The notes under the pieces: generated by a model
Seen by the model: only the letters and a program-made list of their open reading frames with translations
Database searches by the model: none
Told to the model about the DNA's origin: nothing
Shown here: piece by piece, positions 16,174-26,500 of the stretch
Numbering within the stretch: the stretch's first letter is position 1
Layout: the number at the start of each line of letters is the position of its first letter
Assembly (NCBI RefSeq): GCF_001650715.1
Contig: NZ_LWQT01000010.1
Coordinates: 1-64,000, forward strand
From: Paramagnetospirillum marisnigri
GTDB lineage: Bacteria; Pseudomonadota; Alphaproteobacteria; Rhodospirillales; Magnetospirillaceae
Length of the DNA stretch: 64,000 bases
Direction: 5' to 3'
Program-made: the position numbers and the translations under genes

Positions 16174-17481
16174 CTAGTCGATCAGGGTTTCGTTCAGGAC
16201 CCCGACGGATTTCAGCAATGTAAAGGCGGCGATTCCCACATCGGCCTCGGCCGAGGCGGCATCGCTCTGGGCATTGATCAGCGTCGTTTCCCCCGCCAGG
16301 ACATCGATCAGCGAGCGGCGTCCGTGCAGACGCTCCTCGCGGGCCATGGACAGGAACTCTGCCGAAATGCGTGCCTGATTATGGAGATAGTCGGCGTTTT
16401 CACGGGCGGTGGCAAGGGCTTGCCATGCATTTCGAACCTGTTCCTCCACCACGTCGCGGGTGTCCGCGTGACGGTTGTCGGCGGCCAGGACGCCTTCGCG
16501 CGCCACGGCCAGCGAGCGGACCGGAGCCAGCCCGAGGTTGAAGGGGTAGCTGAGTTCCAGCTTGACCACTTGCTCCTGCTGGTTGCCCGGCGTGCCGTCG
16601 ACATTGATCTTGACCTTGGACTCGGCCACGGCATTGAGCTTGGGGGCCAGTTCGGCTCCGACCACGCGGCGGACCTCGGCCTGGGCGATCTGGCCGGTCA
16701 GGCGGGCGGCGCGCAACTGATAATTCTTGTCCCGCGCCATCTCCACCGCGTCGTCCAGGCTTTTGGGCAGCAAACCATCGGGAACCGGCACCGTCGTCAC
16801 CTCCTTGGACGGCGGCGGCTCGGAGGCGAAGACGGCACGATAGCGGTTGATGGCCGCCACCAGGCTGCCGCGCGCCCGCACCAGCCGGGCCTGGGCGCCC
16901 GCCAACTGGCTTTTGGCCTGAAGCACGTCGGTGGGCATGCCCGCACCAAGCTCCACCCGGCTTTCCTCCAATCCGGTCTGGCGGCGGATGTTTTCCACGG
17001 ATTGCTCGGCGAAGGCCAGCGACCGATAGGCGCGTAAAAGGTTGATATGCGACGAGATGCCTTCCAGCACCAGATCCTGGCGGACACTGGCCAGGGTGGT
17101 GCGCGATTGGGTATTGGCCAGATCGGCCTTGTCCACCTCGGCATCGGTCTTGCCGAAATCGATCAGGTTCTGGGTCAGCGAGATGGTGGCATCCCGGTTG
17201 ATCATGTCGGTGCTCTGGCTGGGCGCCGGCTTGTGGACGTGCTGGCGCCCCTTGTTGGCGGTCAGCTTCAGGTCTGGAAAGTAGCCGCCGCGCGCCTTCA
17301 GCGCCCCGGCGTCCGAGGCCCGGACATCGGCCTCGGCGGCGGCGAGGCGCTTGTGGCTTTGCAGCATGCGGTCCAGGGCTTCCCGCAACGGCTCGGCCGA
17401 GGCGGGGCCTGAGTAAACCACCCAGGCCAGCAGGGTGCTCAGGATCACTCGGGCGGCGGGCAGATGCGCGGACAAGGTCAA
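16174..17481 (-). CDS. TolC-family outer-membrane channel of a type I secretion system
   Basis: A 435-residue TolC-like protein. A signal peptide ends near PASAEPL, followed by two long coiled-coil halves (TDAEVDKADLANTQSRTTL in the first; AEADVGIAAFTLLKSVG near the end) and an LSLTQNLIDFGK-like strand typical of the outer-membrane efflux fold. It provides the outer-membrane duct for the adaptor and ABC protein encoded just upstream. The likely start is TTG at 17479-17481, overlapping the HlyD stop as TTGA, with GAGGAA four bases upstream; the frame stays open further upstream but that would overlap hlyD and lack a signal peptide. Confidence 0.9.
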   Translation of the reverse strand: MTLSAHLPAARVILSTLLAWVVYSGPASAEPLREALDRMLQSHKRLAAAEADVRASDAGALKARGGYFPDLKLTANKGRQHVHKPAPSQSTDMINRDATISLTQNLIDFGKTDAEVDKADLANTQSRTTLASVRQDLVLEGISSHINLLRAYRSLAFAEQSVENIRRQTGLEESRVELGAGMPTDVLQAKSQLAGAQARLVRARGSLVAAINRYRAVFASEPPPSKEVTTVPVPDGLLPKSLDDAVEMARDKNYQLRAARLTGQIAQAEVRRVVGAELAPKLNAVAESKVKINVDGTPGNQQEQVVKLELSYPFNLGLAPVRSLAVAREGVLAADNRHADTRDVVEEQVRNAWQALATARENADYLHNQARISAEFLSMAREERLHGRRSLIDVLAGETTLINAQSDAASAEADVGIAAFTLLKSVGVLNETLID

Positions 17482-18782
17482 CGTTCCTCGAAGGCGAAGC
17501 GTAGGGACTGGAACCAGGGACTCAGCAGATAGGCGAAGACGCTGCGCGATCCGATCAGGATACCGCACTGCACCTGCATGCCAGGATACAATTGATATAC
17601 CCTGTCGCCGCTCTCGAATCGATTCTTGTCGGTGACGACGCGGATCTTGTAGAAGGCGCGGCCATCCTGGGTGACGGTGGCGTCGGGGCTGACGGTATCC
17701 ACGGTGCCGTGGATATGGCCGAAGGCCGCCGCCTCCGACGAGACCAGGGTGACGCGCGCCGATTGGCCACGGCGGACATAGCCGATATCCTCGATGCGCA
17801 GCTTGGCCTCGACGATCAGGCGGTCCTCGATGGGCACGATCTCCAATACGGTCTGGCCCGGCTGGATCACGCCGCCCTCGGTGGCCACCGCGATGGTCTT
17901 GACGATGCCGTCCACCGGCGCCCGCAGCACGGTGCGGTCCTGGGCGCTTTGGAATTTGTGCATGCGCTGGGTCAGTTCCTCCAGCGACTGATAGGCTTGG
18001 GACAGTTCCTTGCGGGCCTGCTCGATGAAATTCTCCTTCAGGCTGCCCAGGCGTTCGCGCGCCTCCTTCAAGGCGGACTCGATGCGGGGCACCGCGGCCT
18101 GGTCGGCGTCCAACTGGCCCTTCAGGGTCTGCTGCTGGCGGACCAGATCGAGATGGACCATGCGGCTGGTCAATTCCCGCGACAGCAGATTCTCGCTGAT
18201 GCCGACCTGATCGCTGACCAGCCCCAGGGCGCGGCGGTTGTTGCCGATGCGGATACCGATTTCGTTCAGTTCCTGCTGGCGCTGCACGATCTGGGTTTCC
18301 TGGGTGCTGATATCGTGGGAGAGGCGGCGGCGGCGGGTCTCGAACACCTCGGTGGCGGATTTGGCCAGATCGGGGGCCTCGCGGGCCAGGGCAGGCGGCG
18401 GCACGAACCTGTCCTCGCTCCGCACCTCGGCCTCCAGCCGGGCGATGTCGATGCGCAGCCCATTGAGTCTTGCCCCCAACTCCTCCAACTCGGAACTGGC
18501 GCGGATGGGGTCCAGGCGGATCAGCGGGCGGCCCTTTTCCACCCGGGCGCCTTCCTCCACCAGGATGGCGCTGACGATGCCACCTTCCAGGTGCTGCACC
18601 GCCTTGACCCGGCTCATGGGCATGACTTCGCCCACGGCGCTGCTGACCACATCCAGCCGGCCCAGCGCACCCCAGGCGACCAGGACCGCCGCCAGGACCA
18701 GGCTGTAGGCCAGCAGGCGCTGGGCGGGAGTGGCGGTCCGGGCGTGATCCCGCAAGGATTGGATGGCCTGGGCCGGGGTCAT
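17478..18782 (-). CDS. HlyD-family periplasmic adaptor of the type I secretion system
   Basis: A 434-residue membrane-fusion protein. One transmembrane helix lies at about residues 25-42, followed by a lipoyl half-motif (VKAVQHLEGGIVSAILVEEGARVEKGRPL), a long coiled coil (about 90-280), the second lipoyl half (RAPVDGIVKTIAVATEGGVIQPGQTV) and a beta-barrel with the HlyD-type C-terminus. It links the inner-membrane ABC protein to the TolC-like channel. Start and stop overlap its neighbours by 4 bp on both sides, so translation is coupled. Confidence 0.95.
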   Translation of the reverse strand: MTPAQAIQSLRDHARTATPAQRLLAYSLVLAAVLVAWGALGRLDVVSSAVGEVMPMSRVKAVQHLEGGIVSAILVEEGARVEKGRPLIRLDPIRASSELEELGARLNGLRIDIARLEAEVRSEDRFVPPPALAREAPDLAKSATEVFETRRRRLSHDISTQETQIVQRQQELNEIGIRIGNNRRALGLVSDQVGISENLLSRELTSRMVHLDLVRQQQTLKGQLDADQAAVPRIESALKEARERLGSLKENFIEQARKELSQAYQSLEELTQRMHKFQSAQDRTVLRAPVDGIVKTIAVATEGGVIQPGQTVLEIVPIEDRLIVEAKLRIEDIGYVRRGQSARVTLVSSEAAAFGHIHGTVDTVSPDATVTQDGRAFYKIRVVTDKNRFESGDRVYQLYPGMQVQCGILIGSRSVFAYLLSPWFQSLRFAFEER

Positions 18783-20437
18783 GCCGCCACCTCGGACGCG
18801 GTCAGGCGGCAGCCGCTGGGATCGATCTCCAGGACCTGGCGGGCGCCGCGCAGGATATTGGGGTCATGGGAGACCACGACGATGGTGCGGCCCAGCCGTG
18901 CCAACTCGATCAACAGGGAATAGACGGCCTCGACGGCGTCGCGATCCAGGCCCTCGGACGGTTCGTCCAGCACCACCAGCGGGCCGTTCACCGCCAGGGC
19001 GCGGGCCAGGGCGAGACGGCGGCGCTGTCCCAGGGCGAGGCTGCGGCCTCCCAGGGTCAGGCGACGATGCAGCCCGTCGGGATGCTCGTCGACGAAGCGG
19101 CCCAGCCCGACCTTGTCCAGGCAGGCCCGCATCTCGGCCTCACCCAGGCCGGGGCGAACGGCGGCCATGTTCTCGGCGATGCTGCCGTCAAGGAAGATGG
19201 GTTCCTGGGGCAGATAGGAAACCTGCGCCCGCCACCAGGCCGGGTCCAATTGGCGGATATCGACGCCATCGGCCAGGACTTGACCCTCGTCGGGATCGGC
19301 AAGGCCGGTGATCAGGCGCAGCAGGCTGGACTTGCCCGAGCCGTTGCGCCCGGTGATGGCCAGGACGCCGCCGGGTTCCACCACCACGTCCAGGGCCGAG
19401 AACAGCGGCATGGGCTGGCCGGGAGGGGCATAGGCCAGCCGTCGCAGTTCCAGCCGACCGTGATAGGCGGCCAGCACCGCGCCACGCCCGGGCTCCACCG
19501 GAATGTCGACGGCGAAGGCGCGGGCGGCGCGCAGATCGCCCTCGGCCTGCTGCAGCGAGGGGCTCAACTGGGCAAGCCGCACCACCGGCGCCAGGGCGCG
19601 GGCGGCGATGAGGTTGGCGCCGATCAGGGCGCCCACATCCAGCTTGCCGTCTACCACCAGTATGGCACCCACCGCGATGATACCGGCGCCCATCAGCCCT
19701 TGCAGTGCCTGATTGAGCGAGGTGGCGCCATTAGCCTGGGCCGCCAACTGGCCGCGCAACTCCCTGGCGCGGGCGGAGACCTGGACCCAGCGCCGCATCA
19801 ACAGCGAAGCGCCGCGGAACTGGCGGATGGCGTCGCCGCCGCTTCCCGCCGCTTCCACCAGGGTCGCCACCGCCTGGCCCGCCGCCTGGGCGGCCTTGAT
19901 GGGGGCGACGGTTCGGCGTTGGCCAAACCAGATGGAGGCAACGGTGGCGGCGGTGAAGATGCTGGCGATCAGGGCCAGGGGCGGCGACAGCAGCGCCAGA
20001 ACCAGCAGGAAGAAGACGGAAAAGGGAACGTCGGCCAGGGCGGCCAGATTGGGGGCGCCAAAGGCGGCTTCCGCCCGCTCGACGCCGCGCATCAGGATCT
20101 CGGCCTCGCCGCGTGGCCTTGCGTCCAGGGCGGTGGGGCGCGCCGTCAGCATCAGGCCGAACAATCCGGTGGCCAGCTTCTCGTCGTCGCCGCCGACGAT
20201 CTCGGCCGCCAGCTCCAGGCGCAGGGTGCGGAAGACGTGTTCCGCCAGCACCGCGATCACCACGCCCACGGTCAGGGTGAACAAGGTGGCGCCGACGCCA
20301 TGGCCCACATAGCGGTTCAACACCTGGATGACATAGAGCGACGAGGCCAGCCCCAGGGCATTGACCAGCAGCGATGCCAGGAACAGCCGGACGGTGGCTG
20401 CCGGATGCCGGGACAGCCGTGCCAGCAACTCCTTCAT
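18779..20437 (-). CDS. type I secretion ABC transporter (permease-ATPase)
   Basis: A 552-residue half-transporter of the PrtD/HasD type without an N-terminal C39 peptidase domain. Five to six membrane helices occupy about residues 15-290. The ATPase has Walker A GRNGSGKSS, a Q-loop in SYLPQEP, Walker B LVVLDEPSEG and the switch histidine in VVVSHD. The signature motif is degenerate: LGGRSLALGQRRRLALARAL stands where LSGGQ is expected. It drives export of the neighbouring giant adhesin. The ATG at 20437 is preferred (GAGGA eight bases upstream) over the longer frame starting at 20560, which overlaps the channel gene. It is 10 bp downstream of that gene. Confidence 0.93.
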   Translation of the reverse strand: MKELLARLSRHPAATVRLFLASLLVNALGLASSLYVIQVLNRYVGHGVGATLFTLTVGVVIAVLAEHVFRTLRLELAAEIVGGDDEKLATGLFGLMLTARPTALDARPRGEAEILMRGVERAEAAFGAPNLAALADVPFSVFFLLVLALLSPPLALIASIFTAATVASIWFGQRRTVAPIKAAQAAGQAVATLVEAAGSGGDAIRQFRGASLLMRRWVQVSARARELRGQLAAQANGATSLNQALQGLMGAGIIAVGAILVVDGKLDVGALIGANLIAARALAPVVRLAQLSPSLQQAEGDLRAARAFAVDIPVEPGRGAVLAAYHGRLELRRLAYAPPGQPMPLFSALDVVVEPGGVLAITGRNGSGKSSLLRLITGLADPDEGQVLADGVDIRQLDPAWWRAQVSYLPQEPIFLDGSIAENMAAVRPGLGEAEMRACLDKVGLGRFVDEHPDGLHRRLTLGGRSLALGQRRRLALARALAVNGPLVVLDEPSEGLDRDAVEAVYSLLIELARLGRTIVVVSHDPNILRGARQVLEIDPSGCRLTASEVAA

Positions 20438-20447
20438 GCGGCTATCC

Positions 20448-23400
20448 TCACGCCCGCACCGGCATGGGGGTGTCGGCGGGGTCCGGGCTGTCTTCCGACA
20501 GCGGCTTCCAGACGATTCCGGCCTCGTTGAAGGCGTGCCAGATGCGGGTCCAGACCTCATCGGTGGCGAAACGCATGCGGCCCATATGCTTGATGCTGAA
20601 GCGGATATTGTAGCGCGCCACCCAATGGCCGCCGATGCATTCCACTCCGGCGAAATGGATCTCGGCGCCCTCGGTGGTGCCGCCGCCCTCGGGGTCCTCG
20701 CCAGCGATGAATTCCTTGACCCCCACCAGGGAATGCTTGAGCAGTTCCACCACCTGCACCGGGTCGTGGCTGGGATCGGCGTGGATGATCAGGCCGGTAT
20801 AGGCACCCTTGGCGCTGCTGTAGTTGTGGACCTCGGCCTCGGACACCTTGCCGTTGGCCAGGGACACCATATAGCCGTTGGAGCGGATGCGCACGGTGCG
20901 CCAGGTGATGTCCTTGATCTGTCCGGCGATGCCGCCGATCTTGACGAAGTCGCCCACCTTGAACGGGCGTTCGATGTTGAGCACCACGCCCGAGAAGATG
21001 TTGGCGATATTGGCCTGCACCGCCAGGCCGATGATCATGGCCAGCACGCCCGAGGTGGCCAGCAGGCTGGTCAGGGTCTGGCCCATGACGAAGGCCACCA
21101 CGCCGCAGGCCGCCAGGGCATAGACCACGAAGGACGACAGCATGCGGATGACGTTGGGAATCTTGCGGTTGGTGCGGCTTTCGATGGGCACCCACAAGAA
21201 ACGTTCCAGCGAGATGGTGACGATGCGGGCCGGAACGATCCACCACAGGGTCTCGTAGACGAAATAGATGGCGTCGATGGCCGAGGTGCTGAAATTGGCC
21301 AGCGCGTAGTCGAGGATCAGGTTGCCCACGGAGACCAGCAGCAAGGGCCAGGTCACCGCGCGCAGGACCAGGGTCTGCATGCGCCAGAACTGGCCGCGAT
21401 CCTTGCGGTCGAGCAGGCTGGCCAGCACCGAGCCCACCAGCGAGAAGATGGCGAAATAGATGAAGGAATCCGCCGGGAAGGCGTCGCGGGCCTTGAAGCC
21501 GTCCGGCTTCAGGATCATGCCCATGTCGATCAGCGAGAAGGACGGCAGCGGCTTGCCGAAACCGACGAAGGTGGGATCGCCGGACGAGCCCTGCAGCGAG
21601 GCTTCCTGCGATACCCAGGCCCGCTCGATCTCCCAGCCCGACAACCCGGCCAGCACATGGGCCCGCATCATCATGTCCACCAGCGGATCGGCATTGACCA
21701 TGCCGCCGCTCAATCCGGCCAGCAGCGCCTTGACCGAATTGCCGCCATCGCCCTCGCTGATGGACATGCGGCTTTTCTTCAACTGCTCCTGAAGGGTGCC
21801 GCCGCTGCCCAGATCCATGCCCAGCACGTCGGAGACGTACATCAGGTTGTTGCGGTTGAGGATGCGGTGGTGGAAGGACAGGCCCACCAGCTGGGTGCCA
21901 TAGGCGCGGCTGACCTGGGAGTAGTTGCGGAAGAACTTGCCGTGCACCCGATAGGACCGGTACAGCATGTCGCCGTCCTGGCCCTCGCGCTCGGGATGCT
22001 CCAGCTTGATGGGGGTGACGGCGTTGGTGAAGACCACGTCCTGGGGGTTGATGTCGCCGCGCCAGCGGAACCAGATGGTCAGGTCCAGGTCGACGGTATT
22101 GGCCTTGGTGTCCATGGCCGACACCTTGTCCACCTTGACCCCGGCGAAGACCACATTGGTCTTGTACATGAAGCGGTCGTTGACGTAGAGGGCGCGCCCG
22201 GCGATCAGCTCCTGCAGGTAGTTGGCGACGCCCTCCTCGCGGATGGGCGACAGCTGGGTCAGGGCCGAGATCATCTCGATGCCGTCATACTGGCCGATCC
22301 AGGCCGGGGCCGCCGACACACCGCGCGCGTCGAAATATTGCGGCCCGTTGATGCCAGGGAAGGCCTTGTCCACCCGGTTCATGGCGGCCAGGGCGTCGCG
22401 TAGCGCCTTGCGCACCGATCCGGGCTGGCGCTCGGCCGAGGACAGGCCGCGATAGGTCTCGCTCAGCAACCGTGCCCCGTCGAAGGCATAGCCCGCCAGC
22501 CAGTCGGGCGAGGCACCGAATTTCTCGATATAGCCGTTGCGGAAGCGTTGCGCCCGCTCGCCCGCCGTGTCCAGCAGCATGGGGGCGCTGACCAGGGTGC
22601 CGTTCAGTGCCGCCCCCACCGAGCCCTCGCCCTTCCAGTGATTGGCCAGGCTGGCGCGGAAGGCGTCGGTGGCCAGGGCGCGCAGGCCGACCACCTTGTT
22701 GCGCACGCCGCCCTTGCGCAGGCCCGCCACGATGCGGCCCGCCGCCTCGGCGTCGCCGAGGACGAACACCGCGCCGATCAGCTTCTTGTCGTTGATGTCG
22801 GCGGCGATGCGCTCGATATCCTGGTCCAGCCCCGCCGCGGCCGGGTCATAGGCCCAGCGGAACAGCACCTTGGTGCCGAAGCGTTGCAATACCTCGTCGA
22901 ACACGGTGGACAGGGCTTCGTCGCGGGGGCTGCCGGAATGGATGATGGAAACCGTCTTCTCGCCCACCACATTGCGCACGTAATTGGCCAGGAAGCGGGT
23001 CTCGAAGGTCTCGTCGAAGGTGGTGCGGAACAGCCAGGGATCGGCGGGCAGGGCTTCCTGCTGCGCCGTGGCCGGGGTCAGCGCCGGGATGCCGCGCGCG
23101 GCATAGACCTCGGCCGCCGCCCGCGCCGCCGCGCCCGAGGCATGGCCGATGACGCCGATGACATCGCTGGCCGCCGCTTTCTCGGCCGCCGCTTTGGCCT
23201 GGACGGGGTCGTCGCCATCGTCGATCCGCAGCACCGCCAGGGGATGGCCGCCGATGCCGCCCGCCTTGTTGACCTGCTGCACCAGCAACTCGACGCCGCG
23301 ACGGATGGACTCGCCCTGATCCGCCGCCCGGCCCGAGGCCGGGGCCAGCACCGCGATGGAGACCGGCTTCTTGGAACTGGTGTCCAGGAACGCGATCCAC

Positions 23401-23513
23401 ATCACCAGGGAAACCAGCCCGGCGACGGCCGCCGCCACGCCCAGCATGGTCAGGAACAGGCCACGCTTCGACATGTTCGACAGGCGGTCTTGGATGGTGC
23501 GGATCAGGTCCAT
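20448..23513 (-). CDS. chimeric channel: type I periplasmic binding protein + Cys-loop-like ectodomain + MscS pore
   Basis: A 1021-residue protein with an unusual architecture. A signal-anchor helix is at 19-43. Residues 51-425 are a LivJ-like type I periplasmic binding domain (AVLAPASGRAADQGESIRRG, AVLRIDDGDDP, VIGHASG). Residues 445-565 resemble the ligand-binding ectodomain of prokaryotic Cys-loop receptors (NTVDLDLTIWFRWRGD, MLYRSYRVHGKF, LMYVSD). Four helices follow at about 682-701, 713-735, 745-769 and 788-810. Residues 817-900 are an MscS pore helix and beta domain (GLAVQANIANIFSGV, RPFKVGDFVKIGG). The expected product is a ligand-responsive MscS-type channel in the inner membrane with a large periplasmic sensor. 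It lies 14 bp after the adhesin gene and 10 bp before the secretion ABC gene. PBP and MscS parts are certain; the middle part is by pattern. Confidence 0.85.
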   Translation of the reverse strand: MDLIRTIQDRLSNMSKRGLFLTMLGVAAAVAGLVSLVMWIAFLDTSSKKPVSIAVLAPASGRAADQGESIRRGVELLVQQVNKAGGIGGHPLAVLRIDDGDDPVQAKAAAEKAAASDVIGVIGHASGAAARAAAEVYAARGIPALTPATAQQEALPADPWLFRTTFDETFETRFLANYVRNVVGEKTVSIIHSGSPRDEALSTVFDEVLQRFGTKVLFRWAYDPAAAGLDQDIERIAADINDKKLIGAVFVLGDAEAAGRIVAGLRKGGVRNKVVGLRALATDAFRASLANHWKGEGSVGAALNGTLVSAPMLLDTAGERAQRFRNGYIEKFGASPDWLAGYAFDGARLLSETYRGLSSAERQPGSVRKALRDALAAMNRVDKAFPGINGPQYFDARGVSAAPAWIGQYDGIEMISALTQLSPIREEGVANYLQELIAGRALYVNDRFMYKTNVVFAGVKVDKVSAMDTKANTVDLDLTIWFRWRGDINPQDVVFTNAVTPIKLEHPEREGQDGDMLYRSYRVHGKFFRNYSQVSRAYGTQLVGLSFHHRILNRNNLMYVSDVLGMDLGSGGTLQEQLKKSRMSISEGDGGNSVKALLAGLSGGMVNADPLVDMMMRAHVLAGLSGWEIERAWVSQEASLQGSSGDPTFVGFGKPLPSFSLIDMGMILKPDGFKARDAFPADSFIYFAIFSLVGSVLASLLDRKDRGQFWRMQTLVLRAVTWPLLLVSVGNLILDYALANFSTSAIDAIYFVYETLWWIVPARIVTISLERFLWVPIESRTNRKIPNVIRMLSSFVVYALAACGVVAFVMGQTLTSLLATSGVLAMIIGLAVQANIANIFSGVVLNIERPFKVGDFVKIGGIAGQIKDITWRTVRIRSNGYMVSLANGKVSEAEVHNYSSAKGAYTGLIIHADPSHDPVQVVELLKHSLVGVKEFIAGEDPEGGGTTEGAEIHFAGVECIGGHWVARYNIRFSIKHMGRMRFATDEVWTRIWHAFNEAGIVWKPLSEDSPDPADTPMPVRA

Positions 23514-23527
23514 GGACGAAGAGGCCC

Positions 23528-26500
23528 CTAGGTGACGGTGACGTGGATGGTATGCGCGGTGGTATGTCCGTGCTGATCGCTGATATCAATCACGAAACTG
23601 TCGGAATGGGCGGTGCCGCCCGCCGTATAGGTAAAGGTTTCGCCGCTCAGCGAGACGCTTCCATATTGGGCGCCGCCATTGGGGTGCACACCATCGTTAT
23701 GGAGGGCGTAGCTCAGCGAATCATTGGTCGAGGTGGTCCCCAGGACCATGGATTTGTAGCTGCTGCCGTGGGCGACGGAGAAGTCATCCCAGTCATTGGC
23801 GGTTATCCCGCTCGACCGGCCGGCGCTGCCGTTCTTCCCGGTGGCGTCCGCGAGACTGTTGGAGGTCTCGTCGAGATGGAACGAGGCCAGCAATCCGCTT
23901 TCGGTGCCCAGGGTCTTGTGGGTCATGTCGGCCTGGATCTCCTGGGAACTGCGTGCGGTGTTCCAGACGTTCACACCGGCCAGGTCGCCATTCAGGAAGC
24001 GCTGTCCGGTGTAGCTGGGGTCGGTGTCATTGCCAAGGATCAGGTTGCTGGTCGGCAGGTTGAACTTGCCGGCACCGGGCGTGGCCGAGGTATCGGCGAC
24101 GCCGTCGATATACATGGTCATCTGGTTATTGTCGTAGGTGGCGGCGATGAAATGCCATTTGCCATCGGCCACGCTGATGGAGCTGTCCAAAGATGCATGG
24201 CCGCCGCCGCCGGTGGTGTCGAGGCGGACCTGGCCCGATGGCCCCACCAGTACTTTCAGGCCATTGCCCCCCGGCTGATCCATGAAATTGACCAGACCAA
24301 CCCAATTGGCGGTGCTGCCGGTGATCTTGACCCAGGTTTCCACCGTGTAGTTGGCGGCCATGCTTGAAAGTCCGGTCGCCCCGTTGTTGAAGCTCAGGCC
24401 ACTCACCCCGCTGAAATGGGTCGAGTATTGGTTGGGCAGGTTGATCGGCAGGTTGAGCGTGGTCGAGGCGGTCGCCGTGTTGTTGGCGGTGTTGCTGTCG
24501 CCGATGCTGGCGGTGACGCTGGCGGTTTGCGCCAGGCTGGACCACGACGCCGAGGCCGTGCCGTTGATGCTGAAGGTGGCGACCTCATTGGGGGACAGTT
24601 TCAGCGTGGTGTCGATGCCGCCGGTACCGCTCCCCGAGCCGCCGCCATTGGTGGTGTAGCTCCAATTGTTCACGGTAAAGCCGTTGGGGGCCGTATAGAC
24701 GAAATGGGCACTGGGATCGGTGACCGAGCCACTGTTGGTCACCGTCGCGGTCAGCGTCAGGGCATCTCCCAGATTGGCGGTGGCTGGGCCGCTGATGCTC
24801 GCCGACAGGTCGGTGGTGGTGACGGGGTTCAGTACCGTCACCACCACGTTGTCGATCTCGTGGTTGTTGGTGGCGCCGCCGGTGGCGCCGGAGAAGCCCA
24901 GCGACACGGTGTCGCCGATGGCGTCGGCTAGCTGCGTGTACTGGAAGTTGCTCCACAGATCCAGCCAGGTCCCGCCGCCATCGAAGCTCATCTTCAGATT
25001 GAAGGTCTTGTTGGCGTTCATGGTGAACTCGACCTTGCGACTTCCGACCAGCCCGACATTCCAGCCTGCGACATTGACCGCCGAGCCGCTCACATAGGGA
25101 GTATGGTCGTTGCCGGTGACGGCGTTACCGACCCGCATGGCGACGATATTCGGGGTGGTCTCGGTGAAGGGGCCGCCCCAGCTGAGGCCCGCGTTGGAAT
25201 TGGTGAAGTTGCCGTATTCGTCGAAGCCGACCCCCATCAGCAGGTTGGACATGCTGTGGACGTCAGACGAAAGCATGCCGGCGAAGCCCAGCAGCGGACC
25301 ACCACCGCCCAATGTGGGGCCGGATGCGGTGCCGTTCAGCATGACCAGGGCGAAACCATCGGCGGTGCGGGGATGGTTGACGTTGGTGCCGCCTCCGACC
25401 CAGTAGTCGAAGGTCACCTTGAAGCCCTGGGCGGTGGACAGGCCGGACTTGAAGATGGCGCTGCCCTTCTGGTCCGTCGCATTGACGTTCAGGTGCAAGA
25501 CGCCGCCGCCGATGCTGGCGGAACCGCCCAGCCACCAACTGCCGAGATCGGCGTTGAAGGCATCGGATACCAGGGTGTTCGAACTGATGCTGATGGAAGC
25601 CGTCTCGGTCGCTGTGCTGAAGGCGGTGCCGGTCAGACTGACCCAGTCATGCGCGTTGCCGCTGGTCTGGTCCCAGGCCTTGTAGGTGAAGGTGGCGTTG
25701 CCGGTGGTGGCGCCATCGGGCACGAAACGCAGGCGGTCGGTCGCGGTCAGCAGCAAGCCGTTGGAGCCGTTGAAGGAGGCGCTCAGCAGATTGGTCCAAC
25801 TGGTGCCGCCATTGATGGAATATTGCCACTGGCCCAGGCTGTTATCGACACCGGTGACGGCGATGCTTTTCGGGACCGAACCGCTGGTCACGTCCACATC
25901 GGTGATGGAGCCGTTCGGTATGATGTCCGAGATCAGCTTGCCTGGATTGGTGGTCGCGATCTTGTCGATGGAAGACAGGGTCGGGCTGTAGCTTGTGTTC
26001 AGCACCGGGGCGTCGTTGACCGAAGTAATGGTCAGGGAATGGGTGGCGGTGGCGGTCTTGGCGCCGCCGGTTCCCGAATTGCCCTGGTCGTCCACAGTGA
26101 CGCTGACGCTGCCCGTGCCGGAATAATTGGCGGTGGGGCTGTAATTCAGCGTCGCCAGGGCGGTGGTCAGATTGGCGAGGGTCCCGGTGAAGACCATGCT
26201 GGAATCGCTGGTGCCGTCGCCGGTGGTGAAGCTCAGACCGGTGGTCGAGGCCAGGGTGACGGCGCCATTGGTGGAGGACAGGGTGACCTTGATCAGGTCA
26301 TTGGCCTGCGCGTCAACGTCTCCCACCGTGCCGGTGATGCTCAGAACACCGTCCTCGGCCAGGGTGGAGGCGGCGCTCAGCGCGATGGTGGGGGCGTCGT
26401 TGGTGGCGGTGATGGTGAAGGTGCCGGTGATGCTGGGGGTCGGCCCGGCGCCGTCGTTGAGGGTGACCGTCACCGCCCGGTTGAGGTCGCCGGTGGGAGT

